Assembly (NCBI RefSeq): GCF_965230735.1
Contig: NZ_OZ246016.1
Coordinates: 3,162,001 to 3,226,000, forward strand
From: Motiliproteus sp965230735
Lineage (GTDB): Bacteria > Pseudomonadota > Gammaproteobacteria > Pseudomonadales > Balneatricaceae
DNA: 64,000 nucleotides
Direction of reading: 5' to 3'
Shown: positions 1 through 8,471 of the stretch, piece by piece
Layout: each line of letters begins with the position of its first letter
Position numbering within the stretch: the first letter of the stretch is position 1
Translations under genes and position numbers: made by a program
Notes under the pieces: generated by a model
What the model was told of the DNA's origin: nothing
The model's database searches: none
The model's input: the letters and a program-made list of their open reading frames with translations, nothing else

Positions 1-2
1 TC

Positions 3-518
3 GACCTGGTTATCGAAGGTCTGCGTACCGCTATCGTCCGCGAAGCCTCCCGTGTCCCGAACGAAGAGCTGCAGGCGGCATTTGAAGAGCTGAACAAGCA
101 GATGCAGGCCAAAGCCGAAGAAGCCGCCAAGGAAGCCGAAGCCGAAGGCCTCAAGTTCCTGGAAGAGAATGCCAAGCGTGACGGCGTGGTTGTGACCGAA
201 TCCGGCCTGCAGTACGAAGTTCTGGTTGAAGGCGATGGCGCTAAGCCGGATGTCACCTCTAACGTTCGCACCCACTACCACGGCACCTTCATCGACGGTC
301 GTGTGTTCGACAGCTCCGTGGAGCGCAATCAGCCGGCCGAATTCGCCGTTGGCGGTGTTATCTCCGGTTGGACCGAAGCGCTGCAGCTGATGGGCGTTGG
401 TTCCAAGTGGCGTCTGGTTATCCCGTCCAAGCTGGCTTACGGTGCCCAAGGTGCTGGCGGTTCTATCCCGCCCCACAGCACCCTGGTATTCGAAGTCGAG
501 CTGCTGGACATCCTGTAA
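3..518 (+). CDS. fklB: FKBP-type peptidyl-prolyl isomerase, 5'-truncated by window edge
   Basis: Catalyses cis-trans isomerisation of peptidyl-prolyl bonds during protein folding. The reading frame is open from the first bases of the window, so the start codon lies outside. The visible N-terminal part is a charged, alanine/glutamate-rich helix (dimerisation region of FklB/FkpA/Mip proteins). It is followed by a complete FKBP domain of about 110 residues, with the VFDSSV, PAEFAV, GVISGW and LAYG motifs and a FEVELLDIL end that closely matches E. coli FklB. No signal peptide can be judged because the start is missing. The next gene begins 26 bases downstream on the same strand and may be co-transcribed. 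Confidence 0.93.
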   Translation, partial: DLVIEGLRTAIVREASRVPNEELQAAFEELNKQMQAKAEEAAKEAEAEGLKFLEENAKRDGVVVTESGLQYEVLVEGDGAKPDVTSNVRTHYHGTFIDGRVFDSSVERNQPAEFAVGGVISGWTEALQLMGVGSKWRLVIPSKLAYGAQGAGGSIPPHSTLVFEVELLDIL

Positions 519-544
519 GTCGAGCACACTAAAGACGAAATCCG

Positions 545-1327
545 ATGCAACTGCACGCCAAAAGCTACGGTCAAGACAGCAGCCCACCGCTGGTTATCCT
601 GCACGGCCTGTTCGGCTCGCTGGATAACTGGGCCGGTCAATCGAATGTGTTGGCCGAGCACTTCAAGGTCTGGACCCTGGACCTGCGCAACCATGGTCGC
701 TCCGACTGGAGCGAGCAGATGAGCTACCCGGCGATGGCCGACGACCTGTTGGCTTTTCTCGACCAGCAGGGCCTGGACAGCATTGACCTGCTGGGCCATT
801 CGATGGGTGGCAAAGTGGCAATGCAGTTCGCATTGGATTATCCGCAACGGGTCAAGCGATTGATCGTGGTGGATATCTCTCCGGTTCGTTACCCGCCGCA
901 TCACACCGACGTGTTTGCCGGTCTGCGGGGGGTCGAACTGGGTAGCATCAGTTCTCGTCGCGAGGCGGATCAACAGCTGCAGCAGCAGATCGAAGATACC
1001 TCCATTCGCAATTTTCTGTTGAAGAACCTCTACCGCGACGGTGAACGGTTCAACTGGCGCGCCAACCTCGAGGTGCTGGAGCGCGAGTACGACTACATCG
1101 CCAGCCCACCGGCTCCGCGCTTCGAACACCAGCACTTTGAAGCACCGACGCTATTTATCAAAGGCGCCGAGTCCCACTACATCCAAGCCGAGCATCGACC
1201 GGCCATCGGTGCGCTGTTTCCAAACGCCGAAGCCCGGATCATGAACGGGGTCGGCCACTGGCCCCATGCCGAAAAACCCAAGGCTTTCAACGCCCTGCTG
1301 CTACGTTTTCTATCGCCGCAGGCATAA
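545..1327 (+). CDS. ybfF: alpha/beta-hydrolase, YbfF-type esterase
   Basis: Cytosolic alpha/beta-fold hydrolase of 260 residues, the usual length for YbfF, an acyl-ester/thioester hydrolase with broad substrates. Visible landmarks are HGLFGSLDNW (oxyanion-hole loop), DLRNHG, the nucleophile elbow GHSMGG (Ser near residue 85) and a late GVGHWPHAEKP segment holding the catalytic His. Similarity to E. coli YbfF runs over the whole length. The ribosome-binding site is weak (AAGACGA), consistent with translation following fklB, which ends 26 bases upstream. The stop codon abuts a hairpin terminator. The physiological substrate is not shown by the sequence. Confidence 0.9.
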   Translation: MQLHAKSYGQDSSPPLVILHGLFGSLDNWAGQSNVLAEHFKVWTLDLRNHGRSDWSEQMSYPAMADDLLAFLDQQGLDSIDLLGHSMGGKVAMQFALDYPQRVKRLIVVDISPVRYPPHHTDVFAGLRGVELGSISSRREADQQLQQQIEDTSIRNFLLKNLYRDGERFNWRANLEVLEREYDYIASPPAPRFEHQHFEAPTLFIKGAESHYIQAEHRPAIGALFPNAEARIMNGVGHWPHAEKPKAFNALLLRFLSPQA

Positions 1328-1350
1328 AAAAACCGGGTAAGTCCCGGTTT
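1326..1350. terminator. Rho-independent hairpin between convergent genes
   Basis: Eight-base perfect arms (AAACCGGG/CCCGGTTT) with a five-base loop. On the minus strand the stem is followed by a run of seven T, so it is a good terminator for the metalloprotease-like gene ending at 1379. On the plus strand only three T follow, so it would end ybfF transcripts less well. Confidence 0.8.
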
Positions 1351-1378
1351 AGCTCAAGCCGTTCGTTTTCTGCGTTGA

Positions 1379-2419
1379 TCAGGCCGTTGTATCCAACAGG
1401 CTTCCCTGTAGCAAGGACAGCGGATCAACCTGGCCGGTTTCGATCAGCTGTTGCTGCACTTGCTGTATCCGCCGATTCAGCTCGGCCAGTTCCTGGGCGA
1501 ATTCCTGTTGAGCCTGGGCAATCCGCTCCTGTCGCGCCTGCTGCTCTTCTCGTAACTGTTCGGCCCGCTCAGCCCGTTCGGCCTGCTCCGCCTCACGCTG
1601 TTCAGCCGCGCTCAGCTCCTCATCGGTGCCTGACTGACCGGGGCGTTCCGTTGAAACCGGCGGCGTCAATTCGTCCGTGGTTACATTAGTACCCGCATCC
1701 GGCGGGATGGCAGACTCGCTGTCCGCTGCCGTGCCGGCTAAGGACACTTCCGGCTGTTGCGCCGTTTCCTGTTGTTGCGCCTGCTCCAGCTGCTGGCGCT
1801 CGCTGCGCTCCAGTTCTGCCTGGGCGGCGATCAGTTCGGCCCGTGCCTGGGCAGCAATGCGTAAATCCTGAGGCGAGGGTTCGGCCGGTGCCAACGCGGC
1901 CTCAATGACCGTTCGCGCCCGCTCGATCGTCTCCTCAGGGGTGGATCCTCTGGGTGATTCGACGCTGACTTCACCCGAGGTCGCATAACGGCGACCATCA
2001 GGGCCAGTGGTATAGGAGTATGAAGGCGCCCCGGTCAGACTCCCACCGGCCGCGGCATGCGCCGCCTCGTGAGCCCGGACCTCGCGATCGCGCTGGGCCA
2101 GCTGGCGGACTTGGCTCAATTCCTCGAGCTCCAGCTCACCATTAGCACGACTATCCCCTCCTCGCTGTTGAGCTAGGTTGCCCGAGCTCTGAGCGGTTGA
2201 GCCTGCATCGGCACGATTGTTGGAGCGCTGGCCCGCTTCCGGGCTGAGAGGATCATTAACCCGCGCCGGCAGGCTGTCGGGTTGGCCGGCGTTGATACTG
2301 GAGGAATTGTTTGGGGAGGAAGCAGGCTGTCCGGAGGTGTCCAGCGGATTGGAAACCGTCCGGGCTACAGAGCGAGGCTGTAGCGAATTTGCGGCTACGC
2401 TGACACTGCTGATATCCAT
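1379..2419 (-). CDS. SprA-related putative metalloprotease (CJM1_0395-like)
   Basis: Protein of 346 residues. The centre carries the family signature: REVRAHEAAHAAAGG (a zinc-type HExxH-like HEAAH motif), then SYTTGPDGRRYATSGEV and a P-rich EPSPQD segment. The flanks are low complexity: an S/N/Q-rich N-terminal 90 residues and a long Q/E/R-rich coiled-coil-like C-terminal region. The family is annotated as putative metalloprotease; activity has not been established to my knowledge. There is no classic signal peptide; the N-terminus reads MDISSVSVAANS. Its C-terminus (LLDTTA) and N-terminus resemble those of the small gene immediately upstream (ends at 2444, 24 bases away), suggesting a functional pair. 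Hairpin terminator follows at 1350-1326. Confidence 0.8.
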   Translation of the reverse strand: MDISSVSVAANSLQPRSVARTVSNPLDTSGQPASSPNNSSSINAGQPDSLPARVNDPLSPEAGQRSNNRADAGSTAQSSGNLAQQRGGDSRANGELELEELSQVRQLAQRDREVRAHEAAHAAAGGSLTGAPSYSYTTGPDGRRYATSGEVSVESPRGSTPEETIERARTVIEAALAPAEPSPQDLRIAAQARAELIAAQAELERSERQQLEQAQQQETAQQPEVSLAGTAADSESAIPPDAGTNVTTDELTPPVSTERPGQSGTDEELSAAEQREAEQAERAERAEQLREEQQARQERIAQAQQEFAQELAELNRRIQQVQQQLIETGQVDPLSLLQGSLLDTTA

Positions 2420-2443
2420 GCCGACTCCCCGGGGAACGACACC

Positions 2444-2734
2444 TTATGCAGTGGTGTCGATGTTCAGTCCCAGGGTGGTTCCGAGGGTTTCATCGGCGGC
2501 GGTGACCACCTGGGTCTGGGTAGCAGCTTGGGGTTCCGGTGCGTCGGTCACTTCCTGCAGGCTTTGAGCCTGGCTCTGCACCGCACCACTACTATCGGTC
2601 TGTCCGGTAGCCTGAGACGCATCTTCGGGCTGGCTGGTGCCACCCACGGCCCCCGGCGCCTGACGGGAGCCGTCAACATTCTGAGTATTGGTCAGCAGCG
2701 TCTGGGCGGCTGAAGAAACGGCTGGAATCTGCAT
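2444..2734 (-). CDS. small Q/T/S-rich protein of unknown function, partner of the SprA-like gene
   Basis: A 96-residue protein that I do not recognise. The start at 2734 is chosen because an AGAGGT ribosome-binding site lies eight bases upstream; the longer open frame overlaps bioD antiparallel-free sequence and lacks such a site. Composition is rich in Q, T, S, A and D with no transmembrane segment. It begins MQIPAVSSAAQ and ends LGLNIDTTA, echoing MDISSVSVAAN and LLDTTA of the next gene. The codons at the tails differ, so this is protein-level similarity and not a recent DNA duplication. It lies 24 bases upstream of the SprA-like gene and 61 bases after bioD on the same strand, and could be read through from the biotin operon. 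Confidence 0.65.
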   Translation of the reverse strand: MQIPAVSSAAQTLLTNTQNVDGSRQAPGAVGGTSQPEDASQATGQTDSSGAVQSQAQSLQEVTDAPEPQAATQTQVVTAADETLGTTLGLNIDTTA

Positions 2735-2795
2735 GACGATTACCTCTGGGAATCTTCGCAAGTGGTTGAAGTATACGCCGCCAGGATCGAATAGA

Positions 2796-3485
2796 TCAAT
2801 TTTTGGGCAGCAGCTTATCGACCGACTCACCGAAAGCTTGAGCTGCATCACGAATCGACCCGTTCTGCAGATAGCGCACCTCCGCCAACATCGGCGCACG
2901 AATCAGTCCCTGCAGGGTTTGAAGATTCTCCTCGTAACAGCTCATCTGCGGATCGATCTGATTGGCAACCCAGCCCGCCAGCGGCAAACCATCATTGCGG
3001 ATCGCCTCAACCGACAGTAGCGCATGGTTGATACAACCCAGACGCATCCCCACCACCAGAATAACCGGTAGATTCAACTCTTTCGCCAGATCGGCCAGGG
3101 TCTCCGCCCGGTTCAACGGCACCCGCCAACCACCGGCACCTTCGACCAGAAAAAGGTCATTGGGGCTCATCATCGCCCCACGACAGTAACCCGCCAGCCG
3201 ACCAACGGTCAGGTTCTTACCTTCACGAGCGGCGGCAATATGGGGCGCCACCGGCTGTTTCAGCAGCACCGGGTTAACCTGGGGATAGCTGAGCTTGACC
3301 GAGCTGTGTTCGATCAGCGACAACGCATCCTCATTCGCCACGCCGCTGTCATCGGCTCCGGCCGCTACCGGTTTGAGGCCAAAGCTGCGCAGTCCTTTAT
3401 CGGCAACCGCCTGCAATAGCGCACTGGCACAAAAGGTTTTACCGACCTCGGTATCGGTACCCGCGATAAAGTAGCCCTGGCCCAC
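2796..3485 (-). CDS. bioD: ATP-dependent dethiobiotin synthetase
   Basis: Closes the ureido ring: 7,8-diaminopelargonate + CO2 + ATP gives dethiobiotin, the step before BioB. 229 residues, normal length. It shows the N-terminal phosphate-binding loop GTDTEVGKTF, KPVAAG, the VEGAGGWRVPL segment and VANQIDP (nucleotide base binding). Last of five clustered biotin genes on the minus strand; 45 bases separate it from bioC, so it is probably in the same transcript. Assignment is secure. Confidence 0.96.
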   Translation of the reverse strand: MGQGYFIAGTDTEVGKTFCASALLQAVADKGLRSFGLKPVAAGADDSGVANEDALSLIEHSSVKLSYPQVNPVLLKQPVAPHIAAAREGKNLTVGRLAGYCRGAMMSPNDLFLVEGAGGWRVPLNRAETLADLAKELNLPVILVVGMRLGCINHALLSVEAIRNDGLPLAGWVANQIDPQMSCYEENLQTLQGLIRAPMLAEVRYLQNGSIRDAAQAFGESVDKLLPKN

Positions 3486-3530
3486 GTTAACTCCTTAACA
3501 CTTAATCTTCGCGTTGGGTGACTGCGCGCA

Positions 3531-4355
3531 TTAACGACGACGCAACGTAAAGTAGAACACCTGATAGGTCGCCGGGATCTTACCGTCTTGATCGCGCAGT
3601 TGTTCGTAGGCATCCCGAAACGCCCGAATCCGGGCCCGCCCCGACAGGGAATGCTGGCGACCGGAGTTGAGGTTATGGGCGCCGATCCCTTTTAGCTCAT
3701 CGGTCATCTGCTTGAGCTGGTCGTACTGCAGCACGATCTCCTGCTGCTTCAGCTCGACCAGCTCAAATCCCGGTTCGATTGCTTGCTGCATCGTCTGCAG
3801 AGACTCAAACCGGTTCACATGCTCAAAATCATCGACCGCAGCCCAGGCTTGACGCAGTTCATACAGCGTCTGGGGACCCAGGGTCGCGATCATTGCCGTG
3901 GCACCGGGCTTCAACACCCGCGCCAGCTCGGTAAATAACTGCGCCGGACTCAGACACCACTGGATCGCCAGCGAGCTGAACAGGCCATCGATGCTGGCAT
4001 CGGCCAGCGGCAACTGTTCGGCATCGGCGCACAGATAATCGATATCCGAATGGGGCCGTTCACGGCGGGCAAACTCCAGCATTCCCTGGGCCAGATCGAC
4101 CGCCAAGACTCGACAACCGGGCCGTTGCGCCAACGGCAACGAAAAAAAGCCGGTTCCTGAGCCTAGATCGATCAATTGTCCCTGCCAATCATTGGGACAT
4201 TGAGACAATAGCTCGGTCCCGATGCGGCGCTGTAAACCGGCCACCGAATCGTAACTGATCGCAGCCCGGCTAAAGGAGCCAGCCACCTGGCGCTTATCGA
4301 AATGGTGTTCCTGCTGCCGTTTCTGTTGCAGCTCCTGCGCCGCCTCAGCCATCAA
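3531..4355 (-). CDS. bioC: malonyl-ACP O-methyltransferase
   Basis: Methylates the free carboxyl of malonyl-ACP so that fatty-acid synthase can build the pimeloyl moiety of biotin. 274 residues. Class I SAM methyltransferase signature: LIDLGSGTGFFS (motif I), AVDLAQGM, DIDYLCADAEQLPL and a conserved FSSLAIQWC segment typical of BioC. The N-terminal KRQVAGSFSRAAISYDSVAGLQ region is also BioC-like. The start overlaps the bioH end by 11 bases, indicating translational coupling. Encoded in the order bioB-F-H-C-D. Confidence 0.95.
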   Translation of the reverse strand: MMAEAAQELQQKRQQEHHFDKRQVAGSFSRAAISYDSVAGLQRRIGTELLSQCPNDWQGQLIDLGSGTGFFSLPLAQRPGCRVLAVDLAQGMLEFARRERPHSDIDYLCADAEQLPLADASIDGLFSSLAIQWCLSPAQLFTELARVLKPGATAMIATLGPQTLYELRQAWAAVDDFEHVNRFESLQTMQQAIEPGFELVELKQQEIVLQYDQLKQMTDELKGIGAHNLNSGRQHSLSGRARIRAFRDAYEQLRDQDGKIPATYQVFYFTLRRR

Positions 4356-5160
4356 CAGCCTCGGCTTTTTGGGCGTTCAGCCAAGAATCCAGTCGACGGA
4401 TAAAATCGTCGGTGGCGGTCAAAAACGGAACATGTCCAACACCGTCCATCACTTCGGCATGCTCGATCAGCAGCGATTCCCGGCTGACAGCCTGAGGCAC
4501 CAGCGCATCTTCGGCGGCAAACAGATGCAGCCGGGAGCACTGAAGACGGTCGAACAGGTCCCGGTAATCCTCGGCCAGCAGGGCCAGGGATTCCGTCAAT
4601 TTCAGCCCGGGCTGCTCCAGCAGATCAGCGATCACCGGCTTGAGCTGCTTCAGCAAAGGCCGTGCCTGGGGATCTCCCTGACCCTGTAACATGGCAAAAC
4701 GGTTCAGGGTCTTGGACGGCTGAGTCAGCAGAGAGGCCTGAAAAGCGTCAAAGATGGCCGTCTCCATTGCTGATGGCCAATCACCACGCTGAACAAAGCA
4801 AGGATTGGTCGCCACGGTCACCAGCGAGGCAACACTGTCCGGGTAACGATCGGCGATCGCGGCGGCGACAACACCGCCCAGCGACCAGCCCAACCAGATT
4901 GCCGGTTGACTCAACCTGGGCTCTAGCTCGCCATGTATCGACTCAATCACTGCATCCAGGGTATAGGGCTGCTCAGTTGGCCAGGCGCTACGCCCCAGGC
5001 CCGGCAGATCGACACAAAACAGGTGATAGGTTTCGCTCAGACTCGGCAAGCAGTCCCGCCAAACCTGACTGGACATGCCCCAACCGTGAAGCAACACCAA
5101 CGCCGGCTTATCGGCGTCACCATAGGCTTCAATATTTAAAGATTCGGTACACAGACTCAT
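4345..5160 (-). CDS. bioH: pimeloyl-ACP methyl ester carboxylesterase
   Basis: Removes the methyl ester from pimeloyl-ACP methyl ester, ending chain elongation in biotin synthesis. 271 residues, alpha/beta hydrolase fold: LLHGWGMSSQVW at the oxyanion loop, DLPGLGRS, nucleophile elbow GWSLGG (Ser93) exactly as in E. coli BioH, and GVGHVPFLT with the catalytic His near the end. Unlike E. coli, where bioH is unlinked, here it lies inside the bio operon, overlapping bioF by four bases and bioC by eleven. Function is strongly supported by context. Confidence 0.94.
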   Translation of the reverse strand: MSLCTESLNIEAYGDADKPALVLLHGWGMSSQVWRDCLPSLSETYHLFCVDLPGLGRSAWPTEQPYTLDAVIESIHGELEPRLSQPAIWLGWSLGGVVAAAIADRYPDSVASLVTVATNPCFVQRGDWPSAMETAIFDAFQASLLTQPSKTLNRFAMLQGQGDPQARPLLKQLKPVIADLLEQPGLKLTESLALLAEDYRDLFDRLQCSRLHLFAAEDALVPQAVSRESLLIEHAEVMDGVGHVPFLTATDDFIRRLDSWLNAQKAEAVDG

Positions 5161-6317
5161 TGGCAGACCTGTTCCAATGCATTAAGCAGTCGATCAACCT
5201 GTTGCTCGGTATGGGCGGCACTCAGGGTCACCCGGAGTCGGGCACTGCCCTCGGGGACCGTGGGCGGTCGGATTGCGGTGACGAAGATCCCCTGCTGTTC
5301 CAATGCTGCGCTGATCTGTAAGGCGCGCGCTGAATCGCCGATCAGGATCGGTTGGATCGGTGTCGTGGAGTCCATCAATTTCAATCCCAGCTGCTCTGCC
5401 CCGCGACGAAAATGGGCGATCAACGTCTCCATTTGCTGACGCAGGTGCTGTCCGTCACGGATCAGTTGAAGCGAAGCCAGGGTTGCTGCCGCCACCGCCG
5501 GTGGCATCGCAGTGGTATAGATGTAGCTTCGAGCATGCTGGATCAGGGTTTCGATCAACACTTCAGAGCCAGCCACGAAGGCACCGGCGGTACCGAACCC
5601 TTTACCGAGGGTCCCGACCAATACCGGCAGCTGCTCCAGCGTCATGTCAAATACCTGCGCACAGCCCCCCCCGGTTTCACCGAGACAGCCGAATCCGTGA
5701 GCATCGTCAACCATCAACCAGCCGTCATGCTGACGGGTCACCTCGGCCAGCTCAGCCAGCGGTGCGATATCACCGTCCATGCTGAACACCCCGTCGGTCA
5801 CCACCAGTTTACGATTAGCCTCGGTGCGCGCCAGTTTCTTACCTAGACTATCTGCATCGTTATGCAGATAGCGTTGAAAGCGTGCACCGGACAACAATCC
5901 GGCATCGAGCAGAGAGGCATGGTTCAAGCGGTCCTCAAACACCGCATCACCCTTGCCGATCAGGGCATTGATCGCACCCAGATTGGCCATATAACCGGTC
6001 GAGAACAGCAATGCCCGGGGCCGACCGGTAAACTCGGCCAGCGCGTCTTCGAGCTGATGATGGTAACGGCTGTGACCGTTGACCAGGTGGGACGCACCGC
6101 TGCCGACGCCGAATTTCTGGGCCGCATCGGTAAAGGCCTTGATCACCTGAGGATGATTAGCCAGCCCCAGATAGTCGTTACTGCAGAAAGCCAGATATTG
6201 ACGCCCCTCGACCACCACTTCGGGGGCCTGGGCCGATTCCAGCGTGCGGCGGACACGGTATAAAGCATCCCGCTGGCGCTGCTGCAGCGCCTGCTCCAGT
6301 CCTTCAAAGCCCGCCAT
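5157..6317 (-). CDS. bioF: 8-amino-7-oxononanoate synthase
   Basis: PLP enzyme condensing pimeloyl-ACP with L-alanine to 8-amino-7-oxononanoate. 386 residues. Visible landmarks: FCSNDYLGLANHP, GSGASHLVNGH, FSTGYMANLGA, DDAHGFGCLG (PLP ring contact), and GTLGKGFGTAGAF containing the Schiff-base Lys. The stop overlaps the bioH start by four bases; bioB lies 18 bases upstream. No bioA is present in the window, so diaminopelargonate formation must be encoded elsewhere. Confidence 0.96.
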   Translation of the reverse strand: MAGFEGLEQALQQRQRDALYRVRRTLESAQAPEVVVEGRQYLAFCSNDYLGLANHPQVIKAFTDAAQKFGVGSGASHLVNGHSRYHHQLEDALAEFTGRPRALLFSTGYMANLGAINALIGKGDAVFEDRLNHASLLDAGLLSGARFQRYLHNDADSLGKKLARTEANRKLVVTDGVFSMDGDIAPLAELAEVTRQHDGWLMVDDAHGFGCLGETGGGCAQVFDMTLEQLPVLVGTLGKGFGTAGAFVAGSEVLIETLIQHARSYIYTTAMPPAVAAATLASLQLIRDGQHLRQQMETLIAHFRRGAEQLGLKLMDSTTPIQPILIGDSARALQISAALEQQGIFVTAIRPPTVPEGSARLRVTLSAAHTEQQVDRLLNALEQVCQ

Positions 6318-6335
6318 GTGACTGCTTCCTTCTAT

Positions 6336-7400
6336 TTAAGCTTGGTAAAACAGCTTGTCATCCTGCTGCGCTTGCAGGTCTTTGGCGATCTGTTGCTCCT
6401 GCTGCTCGTCGGACGACTCGATCCGCTGCTCGACATTGATCCCCAGGCGCTTGAACAGTTGCAGGTCACGGTGGGTTTCCGGGTTCGGCGTAGTCAGCAG
6501 GCACTCGCCGTAGAAGATCGAGTTGGCACCGGCGAAGAACGCCATCGATTGCAGCTCATCTGACATCTGCTCACGACCGGCGGACAGTCGCACATGGGAT
6601 TTGGGCATCATGATCCGGGCAACAGCGATATTGCGGATAAACTCCAGCGGATCCAAGTCTTCGACCTCCTCCAGCGGAGTCCCTTCGACCTTGACCAGCA
6701 TGTTGATCGGCACGGATTCCGGTTGTTTCGGCAGGTTGGCCAGCTGGCATAGCAGGCCGATACGGTCGTTGGCGGTCTCGCCCATACCCAGAATGCCGCC
6801 GCTGCAGATCTTCATGCCGGCATCACGAACATGGCCTAGGGTGTCCAGACGATCCTGATAGGTACGGGTGGTGATGATCTTGTCGTAGAACTCCGGCGAA
6901 GTGTCCAGGTTGTGGTTGTAGTAATCCAACCCGGCCTCGGCTAGCTGCTCGGCCTGCTCCTCTTTCAGCATGCCCAGGGTCATGCAGGTTTCCAGGCCCA
7001 TCTCTTTGACCCCTTTGACCATATCCAATACATAGGGCATGTCTCGATCGGTCGGGTGTTTCCAGGCTGCGCCCATGCAGAAACGGGTCGAGCCGGCTTC
7101 TTTGGCCTGCTTGGCCTTGGCCAGTACGGCTTCAACTTCCAGCAGGCGCTGCTTTTCCAAGCCGGTATCGTAATGGGCACTCTGGGGGCAGTATTTGCAA
7201 TCTTCCGGGCAGGCACCGGTTTTGATCGATAACAGGGTGCTGACCTGCACTTCGTTCGGGTTGAAATGTTGGCGATGGACGCACTGGGCCTGGAACAGCA
7301 GATCGTTGAACGGCAGCTCGAACAGCGCCTGAACCTCTTCGGCGGTCCAGTCGTGACGGACCGGGCTGGCTTGCAGTTGAGTGATTGCTTGATTCGACAT
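6336..7400 (-). CDS. bioB: biotin synthase
   Basis: Radical SAM enzyme inserting sulphur into dethiobiotin. Shows the [4Fe-4S] motif ACPEDCKYCPQ, the conserved YNHNLDTSPEFY, CSGGILGMGE and INMLVKVEGTPL segments, and the LSAGRE Arg that holds the sacrificial [2Fe-2S] cluster. The ATG at 7400 (MSNQAITQL) is chosen over an upstream TTG because an AGGG site lies at suitable distance and family members start here. The protein is 354 residues; the C-terminal Q/E/D-rich tail is common in proteobacteria. First gene of the operon; the promoter must lie in the 103 bases shared with divergent comF. I could not identify a BirA operator there. Confidence 0.96.
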   Translation of the reverse strand: MSNQAITQLQASPVRHDWTAEEVQALFELPFNDLLFQAQCVHRQHFNPNEVQVSTLLSIKTGACPEDCKYCPQSAHYDTGLEKQRLLEVEAVLAKAKQAKEAGSTRFCMGAAWKHPTDRDMPYVLDMVKGVKEMGLETCMTLGMLKEEQAEQLAEAGLDYYNHNLDTSPEFYDKIITTRTYQDRLDTLGHVRDAGMKICSGGILGMGETANDRIGLLCQLANLPKQPESVPINMLVKVEGTPLEEVEDLDPLEFIRNIAVARIMMPKSHVRLSAGREQMSDELQSMAFFAGANSIFYGECLLTTPNPETHRDLQLFKRLGINVEQRIESSDEQQEQQIAKDLQAQQDDKLFYQA

Positions 7401-7503
7401 AAAAACAGACCCTGAAAATGTATTACGGGACAATCAGGCTACACTGATCCCCCATCAGCCATGGAAGCGCTGAGTCTACAGACAGGGAGGCCACTGTCAA
7501 CCC

Positions 7504-8289
7504 ATGACAAAACACAAGGTTTACCGCCGATTATTTTTTAATCGGTTATTTTCTCGTTCTTGCTGCCTGCTATGCCAGTTACCCAGCCATCGATCTGATC
7601 CGATCTGCCTGCACTGTGAGGAGGATCTGCCCTACCTACATCACGCCTGTCCACAATGTGCAGAGCCGCTTACGACAGCCTCGATAGGCACCGCTAGTTC
7701 AGCAGTAGCATCTCCCAACCGTTGCGGCCAATGCCTGAAGCGCCCTCCCGCCTTCGATCTCACCCACTGCCCGCTGGTCTACGATTTTCCGGTCAACTGG
7801 TTGATGCAGAACTACAAACATCACTTCGACGGTTTCAGTTTCGCGATCCTGAGCGGGCTACTGCAAAGACATTTGGAACAGCAATACGGTAGCGAGTCAC
7901 CCTGGCCACAACGTCTGATACCCGTGCCGCTGCACCCCAAGCGACGCCTTGTGCGCGGTTTTGACCAGGCAGCAGAACTGGCCAGAAAACTGGGAAGCGC
8001 GCTGAGTCTCCCGGTTGATAATCGCAGCTGTAGTCGCCGACTTGACACGCCACAGCAGCAGGGCCTGGATGCCAAACAGCGGCGCCGCAATCTGCGCCAT
8101 GCCTTCCACGTGGATGCGCAATTACTGCACCGGCAGGGCTCGACCCAGCACATCGCCTTGATCGATGATGTGATGACGACCGGCAGCACGGCTCAGGCTC
8201 TTTCCGTCAAACTCAAGCGCGCCGGTGTACAACAGATTGATCTCTGGTGTTTAGCCCGTACTCCAATCGGTCGCGCGAATCGGCACTAA
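7504..8289 (+). CDS. comF: ComF-family phosphoribosyltransferase-like protein
   Basis: 261-residue ComF/GntX-family protein. N-terminal region has paired Cys motifs (CCLLCQL, CLHCEED, CPQCAEPL, CGQCLKRP), i.e. a double zinc-ribbon. The C-terminal half is a PRT fold with LIPVPLHPKRRLVRGFDQA and the phosphoribosyl-binding loop ALIDDVMTTGST. The family is linked to DNA uptake and DNA metabolism, but enzymatic activity is unproven. Divergent from bioB, an arrangement frequent in gammaproteobacteria. The insert around residues 55-75 (T/A/S-rich) between zinc motifs is slightly unusual. Confidence 0.9.
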   Translation: MTKHKVYRRLFFNRLFSRSCCLLCQLPSHRSDPICLHCEEDLPYLHHACPQCAEPLTTASIGTASSAVASPNRCGQCLKRPPAFDLTHCPLVYDFPVNWLMQNYKHHFDGFSFAILSGLLQRHLEQQYGSESPWPQRLIPVPLHPKRRLVRGFDQAAELARKLGSALSLPVDNRSCSRRLDTPQQQGLDAKQRRRNLRHAFHVDAQLLHRQGSTQHIALIDDVMTTGSTAQALSVKLKRAGVQQIDLWCLARTPIGRANRH

Positions 8290-8471
8290 AGCCTGAAGCC
8301 TGAAGCCCATCGGAGCCTAGTGAGCTCATACCTTAGGCTAAATACGCCTGCGAACAAGGGAATCTTGTAGTACCAAATATTGGTTACCGAATCCTACTCA
8401 ACTACAGTTAGCCCCTGCTAAAGATTTCGGTCGCGCCCTTTCGAATTGTCTCAACGGTAGGACAAGCCTGA

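Noticed and set aside
7401..7503. BirA-type operator in the bioB-comF intergenic region
   Set aside because: No inverted repeat resembling TTGTAAACC-N-GGTTTACAA was found; only weak promoter-like hexamers.
8289..8305. AAGCCTG short tandem repeat after comF
   Set aside because: Only two and a half seven-base units; too short to be meaningful.
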